A stretch of 64,000 bases of DNA, from the NCBI RefSeq assembly GCF_011386835.1, contig NC_088796.1, positions 71,561,468 to 71,625,467 on the forward strand, read 5' to 3'. The notes under the pieces were generated by a model. That model was given only the letters and a program-made list of their open reading frames with translations, searched no databases and had not been told where the DNA came from. Position 1 is the first letter of the stretch, and each line of letters opens with the position of its first letter. Below are positions 1 to 9,245 of this stretch, in pieces. The DNA comes from Chrysemys picta bellii (Eukaryota > Chordata > Testudines > Emydidae). The position numbers were made by a program, and so were the translations under genes.

Positions 1-133
1 TATGATGTCCATCTGTTTGCATTTGGAAAGGAAGATGATATCTGTCTGTATTTGTGCAAGTTTCTTCATGAGGTTGATAGATTTCCATTCCATACGGCTA
101 AATGCAGTGCCTTGCATGGTGTCAAGTATCAGA
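1..133 (-). mobile_element. Start of a second Penelope-like unit (runs off the window)
   Basis: On the minus strand, directly after the 3' end of the neighbouring Penelope-like copy, a new frame opens with ATG at 117 in a good context (ACACCATGC). It stays open to the window edge, about 39 codons. It is rich in Lys, Gln and Ile, with a MEWKSINLMKKL segment, as I would expect for the N-terminal part of a Penelope ORF. Because a 3' tail is followed at once by an ORF start, the two units look arranged head to tail, which is a known habit of this class. The identification rests on position and on recall of similar turtle sequences, not on a domain. Confidence 0.5.
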
Positions 134-211
134 GGGGTAGCCGTGTTAGTCTGAATCTGTAAAAAGCAACAGAGGGTCCTGTGGCACCTTTGAGACTAAC
201 AGAAGTACTGG

Positions 212-254
212 GAGCATAAGCTTTCGTGGGTAAGAACCTCACTTCTTCAGATGC
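212..254 (-). ncRNA. Candidate hammerhead-ribozyme-like core in the Penelope 3' tail
   Basis: On the minus strand the RNA would read CUGAAGA (250-244), one extra A, then a 6-bp stem (GUG[A]GGU with ACCCAC, loop UCUU), then GAAA (225-222), then a mini-hairpin GC-UUAU-GC (221-214) and UC. This matches the CUGANGA / stem II / GAAA / short stem III layout of hammerhead ribozymes, which are known from Penelope-like elements. Two things do not fit. There is an additional A before stem II, and I cannot find a convincing stem I on either side. Treat it as a relic or look-alike. Confidence 0.35.
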
Positions 255-315
255 AAGTAATGGAAATCTCCAGAGGCAGGTATATATCAGTGTGGAGATA
301 ACGAGGTTAGTTCAA

Positions 316-1557
316 TCAGGGAGGGTGAGGTGCTCTGCTAGCAGTTGAGGTGTGAACACCAAGGGAGGAGAAACTGTTTCTGTAGTTGGATAGCCATTCA
401 CAGTCTTTGTTTAATCCTGATCTGATGGTGTCAAATTTGCAAATGAACTGGAGCTCAGCAGTTTCTCTTTGGAGTCTGGTCCTGAAGTTTTTTTGCTGTA
501 AGATGGCAACCTTTACATCTGCTATTGTGTGGCCAGGGAGGTTGAAGTGTTCTCCTACAGGTTTTTGTATATTGCCATTCCTGATATCTGACTTGTGTCC
601 ATTTATCCTCTTGCGTAGTGACTGTCCAGTTTGGCCAATGTACATAGCAGAGGGGCATTGCTGGCATATGATGGCATATATAACATTGGTGGACGTGCAG
701 GTGAATGAGCCGGTGATGTTGTAGCTGATCTGGTTAGGTCCAGTGATGGTGTTGCTGGTGTAGATATGTGGGCAGAGTTGGCATCGAGGTTTGTTGCATG
801 GGTTAGTTCCTGAGTTAGAGTTGTTATGGTGCGGTGCGTGGTTGCTGGTGAGAATATGCTTAAGGTTGGCAGGTTGTCTGTGGGCGAGGACTGGCCTGCC
901 TCCCAAGGTCTGTGAAAGTGAGGGATCATTGTCCAGGATGGGTTGTAGATCACTGATGATGCGTTGGAGAGGTTTAAGCTGAGGACTGTAGGTGATGGCC
1001 AGTGGAGTTCTGTTGGTTTCTCTTCTGGGCCTGTCTTGTAGCAGGAGGCTTCTGGGTACACGTCTGGCTCTGTTGATTTGTTTCTTTATTTCCTTGTGTG
1101 GGTATCGTAGTTTTGAGAATGCTTGGTGAAGATCTTGTAGGTGTTGGTCTCTGTCTGAGGGGTTGGAGCAGATGCGATTGTACCTCAGTGCTTGGCTGTA
1201 GACGATGGATCGTGTGGTGTGACCGGGGTGGAAGCTGGAGGCATGAAGGTAGGCGTAGCGGTCGGTGGGTTTTCGGTATAGGGTGGTGTTAATGTGGCCA
1301 TCGCTTATTTGTACGGTGGTGTCCAGGAAGTGGACCTCCCGTGTAGATTGGTCCAGGCTGAGGTTGATGGTGGGGTGGAAGCTGTTGAAAGCATGGTGGA
1401 ATTCTTCCAGGGCCTCCTTCCCATGGGTCCAGATGATGAAGATGTCATCAATATAGCGTAGGTAGAGAAGGGGCATGAGTGGACGGGAGCTGAGGAAGCG
1501 TTGTTCCAGGTCAGCCATAAAAATGTTGGCATATTGTGGGGCCATGCGGGTGCCCAT
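316..1557 (-). pseudogene. Penelope-like RT/GIY-YIG endonuclease, N-terminally truncated (413 codons left)
   Basis: The remaining frame is open for 413 codons. It starts within the RT core: GTRMAPQYANIFM is the B-motif equivalent and YLRYIDDIFIIW is the C motif with the catalytic Asp pair. A basic linker of about 200 residues follows. Next come a Cys-rich segment (CNKPRCQLC, then CQQC) and a GIY-YIG nuclease core: VIYAII, then MYIGQTGQSLRKRINGHKSD, with a downstream ETAEL that fits the metal-binding Glu. This RT plus GIY-YIG order is diagnostic of Penelope-like elements, whose endonuclease nicks target DNA for primed reverse transcription. The usual product is roughly twice as long. The annotated Met is simply the first one in the remnant and is probably not a real start. 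Confidence 0.85.
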
Positions 1558-1572
1558 AGCGGTGGCCCCACA

Positions 1573-3438
1573 ATATAAATAAGTGAAGTTCCATTGATTC
1601 CAGTGGAACTGTTCCTATTTACACCAGGAGAGGATCTGGCCTTATCTTTTAGTACCGTCTTAACCCTAAGCTTGTGAAAGGTGCTTCTAGTGTTAAATTC
1701 TTTTTCTTTTTAAACTCAGTGTGACTGGAAGGAGCATCTTTTACAATTATGTTAAAAATCCTCCACTTTCAGCCTTTTAAAATAATTTGGAAAAGATGCG
1801 TCTGGGTTATTTCAAAATTATTGCTTTTGGAGCAACACTGCTGGAGGACCACAGCACATTTACATTGCTGTTTCACAATGCTGTATTGATTGTGAGGTGC
1901 TCGACTACCATAGTGATGGGGGCCATACAAGCACCTGAGAAAATACCTTAGACAGCTTGCTCAGGAGTGGTATTTTACTGTTTGCTGCTGTATGATTCTA
2001 CTACCCCCCAGTCCCGTTGTAAATGCAATGTAATTTGTCCAGTAGCTTTGTCTTTGTGATTGAAATATAGCTAGTGGACCCTATCACAATTACTTTGGTT
2101 TTCTAGTCCCCAAAAGTGATGAGAAAGCCAGATACAAGGAGTAAATAAAAATACTCTTAGAGTATATTTCCATCTTCAAGAGGGAATTTGTTTCTGTTTT
2201 TAAATGTAGTCATGTCATAGGAAATATCATATTACATACTCTATATGGAGTCTGCTCATACTGCTTTGGAGGGATTGAGAAGAACTGTACTATAATGTCA
2301 GCTGAATGAATGTTCAAAGAGGGCAACCATTAGCCATGTCAAGGTAAGGCTATTGGAATAGGTCAGATCCAGGACAGTCAATTATGGAATAAAATAATTA
2401 CAGTTTTGCTAAAGAAAACATTATTCCTAAATATGGATTCAACTTTATAAGTTATGGCTCACTTGAAGAAATTGGATCCAAGGGTTAGTTTGTCATAAAA
2501 TTCTCAACACCTGATAGTAAGAAGGTCAGAGCTTCAATAATTCTTTCCGTTACTTTTCCCCTATAGCAATAAGCCAGCACAAGGTGTCCCTTAGTAGGCT
2601 ATTAGTGACTGCCTTGGGCATATTGAGAGACATAAAGCCTCAACCCTCTGAGGAATGCACCAATAAGAGTCCACTAGAACACACCCTGTACGTGTGGCTT
2701 AGTGCTGCTAGACTATGGCTCAACAGTGGCAAGTTACCTTAAAAAAACAAAACAAACAACCCCCCCCCCCACACACACACACAGGTGAGCGTTTGTACAT
2801 TGTATTCATTCACTCTAGAAAATATTCTTAATAATAATTTTCATAGTGGTAATACTAAGAGCCCCCATCATGGCCCAGGACCCCATTAACATGGGCATAG
2901 TAGCTTTGGGCAGGCACAGATTGATGGTGATGGGGGCCATGTTTTGCAGCGGGAGAGCTGATAAGGTCCCCCCCTTGTCATGGGCCCCCCTCTCCTCCTC
3001 TGCCTCCTGAGGCCCCTCCCCTTGGCCAGGCCAGAACCCCAACCCTGGGCATGGTAAGAGCCATGACAATCTCTGCCATCAGCATCTTTTCAACCTAAAC
3101 TCTGATTTTCTTTATTATTATTATTTTCTTTATTATCACCACCATTGATAATGGGCATAGAGGCTTATTGTTCTCAGTGAAGGGGTCAACTAGCCAATCA
3201 GGGCTGTCCATATCCACAGGCATAAATACATATCAATGCAATGGAGGCGTGGGAGAATGATCCTGAGGAGGAGCCCCTCTTTAATGTGAAGATATCCAAT
3301 GGGCTTGGGCTACACTGCACCATCAGCTGTCATAAAGCATTTAATACAGAGACTCGTGAAATCTTACTTAAAAATTCATTCAGATTGGTTTGGATGAGTG
3401 CCCTGGCCAGTCAGCTGAACTGAAAACAGACTCAAAGA
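1573..3438. other. Non-coding stretch, no gene seen
   Basis: AT-rich sequence with no long frame that resembles a protein I know. It includes a C-run followed by (AC)n at about 2759-2783. The short frames here show no domain. Confidence 0.6.
2745..2783. repeat. Simple repeat: A-rich, poly-C, then (AC)n
   Basis: An AAAACAAAACAAAC tract passes into about 12 C and then an (AC) dinucleotide run. It is low-complexity DNA. Confidence 0.9.
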
Positions 3439-4110
3439 CTGTGAAGAGAGTCACGATTAAATGCAATGTGTAAAGTTGTGGGGAGTTGTCTAGGTGGAAT
3501 CAGTGTTTAGTTCAGTCTTATTTAATGTCTTCATTAATGATACCGAAGAGGTGAGGGGTGGGGAAGGAAAACCAGGTTAACTCTCCCACTTTCCTTACAG
3601 ACACGTGTCAGGATATAGAAACTCCACCAAGGGACCTAGAAAGGGCAGAAAACAACGAAGTGAGACTCAGCCTGGGAAACGGCACACCAGTTCATCTGGG
3701 GAAGACCCTCAAAACACATTTAACTCAATGGAAAGGAGACACCTGGGAAGCAGTGATGCTGCAAGAGACCTGTATTCATAGTGGGCAGCAAATTACACAC
3801 TGCTGAGCCAAACTCATGAAGGGCAAGATGCTATCTAGCCCAAAGTACGGGGATGAATTGAGAGTGGCAGATGGAGCTCTAACTAGGAGTTATTGGATTG
3901 ACTGGGGAAGGGAAAATGTAGGCTATTAGGAAGGCTTCTTGAAAATGAATTGTCTTGGCTGTGGAATAGTCTCCCGAGGGAAGTGGAACTTTGAAACTAG
4001 ACAGGACAAAATATTGTGTAGGAGTGGTTCAGCACTGGCAGGGAGAGATGGAGGGGGCGATCTGATACTCTAGGTCTTTTCCACTGACAGCTTTTATGAT
4101 TTTTTGATAT
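3439..4110 (+). mobile_element. Ancient CR1/L3-type LINE, 3' part, decayed
   Basis: The stretch at about 3496-3550 resembles the CR1 RT segment encoding VLFNxFIND (TTTAATGTCTTCATTAATGA). The end at 3950-4110 resembles a CR1 3' end: a GGAATAGTCTCCCGAGGGAAG block, then ACTAGACAGGACAAAA, then GCACTGGCAGGGAGA, then TTTTATGATTTTTT. The middle is scrambled by indels and no frame survives. This copy is much more diverged than the CR1 at 37923-42637. Confidence 0.65.
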
Positions 4111-5159
4111 AATACCTTTCAGTCCAAGAGCAGGACTCCATGGGGGGCAGTCTAAAGGCACTCAATTCAAAGCCATATTCCTGCAGTGTGTATTACACAA
4201 CTACTAGGATGCTGTGAGCTTTTATGGACTTTTCCAAAAGAATGACATCATCATTGTAGGGAAATCCTTAGCACTTAAGTGACTCATCCTCCAGTTATGA
4301 GATGAGTCATATTTAAGAAGAGATTTTAATAAAATTATATGTACTACTTACCCATCAAACAACATTATTAATGTTGTTTCAAGGAGATTGGGGTCTCTGA
4401 GTCATAGCTTTAAGTTCTGACACTGGACCCGTGTGTCCATAAACATTCCTCTTAGAGCAGATGAGATAGGAATCCCGAGGGAATCAAGCTGAAAGGATAC
4501 CAGCGTTCTTATGAATCTAACCAGCTGTTAGTGCATGTAGTTGTGATAATTACACATGCAAACAAAGTGCACAATTGGATGAACATTTTTGCACAGATTA
4601 GAAAATTGCACAGCTAACATTTTCAAAAATATCCACTGATTTTGGGAGCCTCAGTTTTTCAGTTCTGATTTTGAAACAACCTACTGTGTCTGATTTTCAG
4701 AAGTGCTGACTATCTGCAGCTTGATTTCAGCTGGAGTTGTGCTTGCTCAGCACCTCTGAATATCAGGGACTAAGTGTTTCCAATTGGGCTCCAAAAACAG
4801 AAGCCCCCAGAATAAGTGGACGAATTTTGAAGATATAGGCCTAAGCTAATAATGTCAATGGAGAATCCAGAGAGAAACAAGATCTCCTGATGCAGTTTCA
4901 GATAGGCCTATATGTAAATTTATTTATTTATTTCTATCCAGAGCTGGCTTTATCTGTTGATCACCTGGGCAATAACTGAGATTACCAAAATCAGAGGTAT
5001 GAAAGTGTGTCATGCTGTGCATTCTGAATCTCAAAGGAATATTTAGAGGGGTCCTGTATGCAAAATTTACATGGCTTTCCAGTGAAGGGAATCAGGGTCC
5101 AGGAGAATGGCAGAAGCAACTCACATGTAGCCTTTTTCTGTCTGTTGCTTCTCCATGAT
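4111..5159. other. Non-coding stretch, no gene seen
   Basis: No supported gene. About 4655-4790 contains a diverged version of a dispersed amniote repeat (CAGAAGTGCTGA ... GCTCAGCACCTCTGAATATCAGGG) that is partly palindromic. Confidence 0.5.
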
Positions 5160-5252
5160 TATTATAAATAAAATTTCTGGGGTAACCCAGACTTGCAACT
5201 TGGGGACAAACCTATGACTTGGAAGAACTGCCTGAGCAGGGGCAGGATATGG

Positions 5253-5873
5253 TAGGGTTACCATATGTCCAGTTTTTCCCAGACATGTCTGGCTTTTCGG
5301 CAATCAAACCCCCATCCGGGGGGAATTGCCAAAAAGCCGAACATGTCCGGGAAAATGCCGGCCGGGCACTTCCCCTCCCGCGGCTGCTCTGCTCCTCCCC
5401 TCTTCAGCTCTGTTTAAGAGCCGAGCTGCCCAAGCGCTATGGGCTTCAGGCAGCCCCCTTGCCTCTGGACCCCAGCCGCCGGCCGGGCACTTCCCCTCCC
5501 GGGCTCCGGCGGCGCAGGGTCCGGAGGCATGGGGGCTGCCCGAAGCCGGTAGCGCTAGGGCAGCTCGGCTCTTAAACAGAGCCAAAGAGTCAGGGGAGGA
5601 GCAGAGCCTCCGGCCACGGCGGCTCTGCTCCTCCCCGACTCTTCAGCTCTGTTACGGGCTTTGGGCAGCCACCATGCCTCCGGACCCTGCGCCACCGGAG
5701 CCCGAGAGGGGAAGTGCCCGGCCGGGGGCACAGGGTCCGGAGGCATAGAGGCTGCCCTTTCCATGTGGCTGGGAGTGGGAGGGAGGAGGGGGCGGGGTTG
5801 GGGGTAGGAAATGGGTGGGGCCAGGACCCCGTGGAGGGTCCTCTTTTTTTATTTGTTAAGTATGGTAACCCTA
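5253..5873. mobile_element. hAT-type MITE, 621 bp
   Basis: The ends are a perfect 13-bp inverted repeat, TAGGGTTACCATA and its complement. They are flanked by an exact 8-bp duplication, GGATATGG (5245-5252 and 5874-5881), the size made by hAT transposases. The inside is very GC-rich and built of direct and inverted copies of a block containing CCGGCCGGGCACTTCCCCTC. It encodes no transposase. The frames that cross it come from its composition and are not genes. Confidence 0.9.
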
Positions 5874-6055
5874 GGATATGGATCTTCCAGTTAGTCAATG
5901 ATGAGGGCTTTATCCCTTTTCTAATGCTAAAGCAACATTATGACCTCTCACCCTCAGTGGAGGAGCAGTATTTACAAGTAAGACAATTACTAATGTATCA
6001 ATTTGGTTCAGATGCCCTAGGAATTCCAGAGGCCACAGAACTACAGGGAACCTTA

Positions 6056-6260
6056 GGCCTGGTCTACACTAGGCGTTTATGTCGAAGTTAGCGCCGTTAG
6101 ATCGAATTAACCCTGCACCCGTCCACACTGCGATGCTATTTAGTTCGACATAGAGGTCTCTTTAATTCGACTTCTGTACTCCTCCCCGACGAGGGGAGTA
6201 GCGCTAAATTCGACATGGCCACGTCGAATTAGGCTAGGTGTGGATGGAAATCGACGCTAA
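6056..6260. promoter_or_regulatory. Left subterminal region with seven TCGA motifs (copy 1)
   Basis: Within about 205 bp inside the left end there are seven TCGA tetramers, mostly as TTCGAC or TCGAATTA and on both strands. A CTCC...GGAG hairpin and a CCACAGTGCACC block at about 6278-6289 lie just inside. In Harbinger systems the Myb-like protein binds subterminal sites and recruits the transposase, so these are plausible binding sites. The region must also hold the promoter of the Myb-like gene. No TATA box is obvious. Confidence 0.5.
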
Positions 6261-6451
6261 TAGCTCCGGGAGCTATCCCACAGTGCACCACTCTGTTGAC
6301 GCTCTGGACAGCAGTGCGAGCTCGGATGCTCTGACCAGCCACACAGGAAAAGCCCCGGGAAAATTTGAATTGGAATTCCTTTTCCTGTCTGGACAGTTTG
6401 AATCTCATTTCCTGTCTGGACATCGTGGCGAGCACAGCAGCACTGGCAACG

Positions 6452-8498
6452 ATGCAGAGCTCTCCAGCAGTGATGGCCGTGCAATCTGTGAATAGAAAGA
6501 GGGCCCCAGCATGGACTGATCATGAAGTCTTGGATCTCATCGCTGTGTGGGGCGATGAGTCCGTGCTTTCCGAGCTGCGATCCAAAAGAAGGAATGCAAA
6601 GATCTACGAGAAGATCTCTAAAGACATGGCAGAGAGAGGATACAGCCGGGATGCAACGCAGTGCCGCGTGAAAATCAAGGAGCTGAGACAAGGCTACCAG
6701 AAGACCAAAGAGGCAAACGGACGCTCCGGATCCCATCCCCAGACATCCCGTTTCTACGAGGCACTGCATTCCATCCTCGGTGTGGCAGCCACCACTACCC
6801 CACCAGTGACCGTGGACTCTGAGGATGGGATACTGTCCACGGCCGGTTCCTCGGACATGTTAGGGGACGGGGAAGATGAGGAAGGAGATGAGGAGGGCGA
6901 GGCAGTCGGCAGCTCTCACAACGCTGATTTCCCCGACAGCCAGGATCTCTTCATCACCCTTACAGAGATCCCCTACGAAGCGTCCCCAGCCGTTACCCCG
7001 GACACAGAATCTGGTGAAGGATCAGCCAGTAAGTGTTGTAAACATCTAAACATTTATTTTTAACAAAACAGGAATATTAACAATTAAAAGAATGGGTTGT
7101 TCATGATTAGTGTGCCCTAGGCGCTTAACGGTTTAGTCATGGGCAGTGCAAGTTTTGAAAAGAAATCTAGCAATGTCCGGTTTTCAGTGATTGTCCTGCA
7201 CAAGCCGCTCTACTGTTTATTCCCTGCTACTGCAGCTACAGTAAAATGCGGTCAATATGTCCGGGGATAGAGCAGTAATCCTCCTGGGACATCTCGATGA
7301 AGCTCTCCTGGAGGTAATTTGAAAGCCGTTGCATGAGGTTCCTGGGGAGAGCGGCCTTATTGGGTCCTCCGAAGTACGACACGTTGCCGCGCCACGAGAT
7401 TATCAAGTACTCGGGAATCATTGCTCTGCACAGCAGGGCGGCATACGGCCCTGGTCTTTGGAGGCTTTCCCGGAGCATTCTCTCTTTGTCGCTCTCGGAG
7501 ATCCTCATCAGGGTGATGTTGGCCATGGTGACCTGCTTTTAATTAGGTAGGGGAATGTTAGTGTTGGGACTGCTTTCCCGTTCCTTTACAGAACTGTAAC
7601 CGCTGGTTTGCAGCCACGCGGTGGAGGCGGGAAAGGGGCAGCCGAAAGGGATTGTTCCCAGGGACAGCTGCGAGGGGGTGGGACAGGGGCAGAGTTCCCG
7701 CTTGCCGGATTGCTGGCAGCAGGGACTGACATTGCTTTAAATGTGAAATGAGGCCAGTGGTAATATAAAAGTTTTAAACTGCCACAAGTGTACGGCTTAC
7801 CATGTCTGCCTGCAACAGAAATTCCGTTGTGCTGCCTCGCTTCTCAAATGTGCTGTGCAAGACCCCAGGCACTGAATGCGAAGGCCGAGAATTCGACCTT
7901 GTGCTGAGTGCGCATGTGAAAGGTGCTGTGCATGGTCTTGTTCACAGAGAAAGACTATGTTCTTTGTTCACAACTACATTTATCTTTCTGAGGAATTCAC
8001 TCCCTTTTTCCCATTTCCACAGCCCCATCTGCGACTGTCTCACAACCTAGCCTGGAATCACACTCCCAGAGGCTAGCGCGGATTAGGCGTAGGAAGAAGA
8101 GGACACGGGAGGACATGTTCTCTGAGCTTATGGCCTGTTCCCAAGCCCAGGCAGCACAGCAGACCCAGTGGCGGGAGAACTTGACCCGAATGCACCAAGC
8201 CAACATGGATCGGGAGGAAAGGTGGCAGCAGCAAGACCAGCAGGCGACTCAAACGCTGCTTGGACTACTGAGGGAGCAAACGGACACGCTCCGGCGCCTT
8301 GTGGATGTTCTGCAGGAACGGAGGCAGGAGGACAGAGCCCCGCTGCAGTCCATCTCTAACCGCCCTCCCCCGCCACCAAGTCCCATACCCACCTCACCCA
8401 AAGTGCAAAGAAGGAGAGGCGGCAGAGTCCCTGCTAACTCTCACTTCACCCCTGCAGAGAGCTCTAGTAGCAGAAGGCTCTCATTTCCCAAAATTTGA
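6452..8498 (+). CDS. Harbinger Myb/SANT-like DNA-binding protein, two exons (copy 1)
   Basis: Exon 1 is 6452-7028, intron 7029-8022 (GTAAGT donor; pyrimidine-rich tract then CACAG acceptor) and exon 2 is 8023-8498, giving about 350 codons. The phase-1 junction joins exactly, and both splice sites are kept in the second copy. Residues about 18-110 form a trihelix/Myb-like domain: AWTDHEVLDLIAVWG, an IYEKISKDMAERGY helix and CRVKIKELRQGY. An acidic stretch (GDGEDEEGDEEGEA) and, from exon 2, a basic RRRKKRTRED patch, a Gln/Arg-rich probable coiled coil and a Pro-rich tail follow. In Harbinger elements this protein binds the ends and carries the transposase to nucleus and DNA. I chose ATG 6452 (A at -3); an in-frame ATG at 6365 would add 29 residues. 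AATAAA lies at 8570-8575. Confidence 0.85.
7236..7526 (-). CDS. Small antisense protein in the Myb-gene intron, possible BEN-like fold (copy 1)
   Basis: A 96-codon frame lies wholly inside the intron of the Myb-like gene, on the opposite strand. The start has a near-optimal vertebrate context (GTCACCATGG). The frame is kept, with four residue changes, in the second Harbinger copy. The protein has charged N-terminal residues, then AALLCRAMIPEYLI, WRGNVSYFGGPNKAALP and LMQRLSNYLQESF. That order (Leu-rich helix, turn with Gly, K-x-x-L-P, then helices) resembles a BEN DNA-binding domain, but this is my reading of the pattern and needs a profile search. On the minus strand AATAAA occurs at 7221-7216 and 7058-7053. 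Standard Harbinger descriptions have two genes, so this would be a third. Function unknown. Confidence 0.6.
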   Translation of the reverse strand: MANITLMRISESDKERMLRESLQRPGPYAALLCRAMIPEYLIISWRGNVSYFGGPNKAALPRNLMQRLSNYLQESFIEMSQEDYCSIPGHIDRILL

Positions 8499-8569
8499 AA
8501 AGTTCTTTCCTTCCCACCTGACACAAGCCCCCGTCCAAGTTTCACCTCCCAATGCCATGTGTAGTTGAT

Positions 8570-8575
8570 AATAAA
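8570..8575 (+). terminator. AATAAA poly(A) signal of the Myb-like gene (copy 1)
   Basis: AATAAA lies 71 bp past the stop codon. It is kept at 35033-35038 in copy 2. Confidence 0.7.
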
Positions 8576-8791
8576 AAAATCGTTTCTGTTAACTACTGAT
8601 TCAATCCTGGTTTTTTGGAGGAGGAGGGGAAAGGGGGTTGGTAATTTGACAGGACAGTCACCTTTGGCAGGGTACATAGTCGGGGGCAGGCACAGCAGCA
8701 GGGCACATACACAGTGCAGTGATGCAGTGACTAGTTACCCCGGTTAGTCTGGGAGGTTGTTTTCATGTTATGTTGGGGGGGGGGGTTGCTC

Positions 8792-8907
8792 TGTGACTTT
8801 GTGGCGGGGGAGGGCAGTTACAGATCTTAAGCGCCGGTCCTTAGGCAGGATCACAGAGCCACACAGCATGGGATCTGTAACCGTCCTCCCCCTGCCACAA
8901 AGTCACA
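8792..8907. repeat. Foldback between the convergent genes (copy 1)
   Basis: The arms 8792-8826 (TGTGACTTTGTGGCGGGGGA...) and 8872-8907 are near-perfect inverse complements over about 35 bp with a 45-bp spacer. The foldback lies between the facing poly(A) signals of the Myb-like and transposase genes. The second copy keeps it at 35256-35370. Confidence 0.85.
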
Positions 8908-9124
8908 TAGACCCCCATACACACAGTCCCGATCAGGAGGGGTGACAGGCTCCGTTGAAACAAGCATCTCACCGCAGCGGAGCCTGTCAATCCTTGAGTT
9001 TAGAAGCTGCATTCGCGTCACAACACTACACCCGCTCCGCACCACAGTCTGCGTCCCAGTTTTAAAAAATTCCCGCGAAAACAGTATTAAAGAAAACGGT
9101 GTGCTTTAACAAAGTAGAACTATT

Positions 9125-9130
9125 TTTATT
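9125..9130 (-). terminator. AATAAA poly(A) signal of the transposase gene (copy 1)
   Basis: TTTATT on the plus strand reads AATAAA on the transposase strand, about 115 bp past its stop. It faces the signal of the Myb-like gene. Confidence 0.65.
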
Positions 9131-9245
9131 GTGACACGTGTGTTGGAAGGGGGGTGAAGGGGGTATGTAACTGGATAGGATAGTCAACATTAACTGGGTA
9201 AAGAAACGGGGGCAGGTTTAGCTTCTCAGTACACAAACTTTAAAG

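Larger units (their letters stand above)
134..1572 (-). mobile_element. 5'-truncated Penelope-like retroelement
   Basis: A minus-strand retroelement made of the end of a reverse transcriptase, a GIY-YIG endonuclease and a 3' untranslated tail. The tail ends in AGACTAACACGGCTACCCCT, which recurs at 12389-12763 and 51844-51958. The 5' side stops abruptly near 1572, inside reverse-transcriptase motif B, so most of the polymerase is missing. This copy cannot move by itself. Confidence 0.85.

Noticed and set aside
5219..5898. Several overlapping Pro/Arg/Ala-rich frames
   Set aside because: They are inside or across the hAT MITE 5253-5873. No domain, composition-driven.
6257..6769. 170-codon minus-strand frame opposite the Myb-like exon 1 (and its copy 2 twin)
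   Set aside because: It is a shadow of the real exon, with no start context or domain.
7802..8076. 82- and 66-codon plus-strand frames just before the Myb-gene acceptor, present in both Harbinger copies
   Set aside because: They are out of frame with exon 2 and within the intron. Conservation is explained by the youth of the copies. An alternative first exon cannot be excluded but nothing supports it.
8757..9045. Short frames in the foldback region
   Set aside because: They are inverted-repeat DNA between poly(A) signals. No start context or domain.
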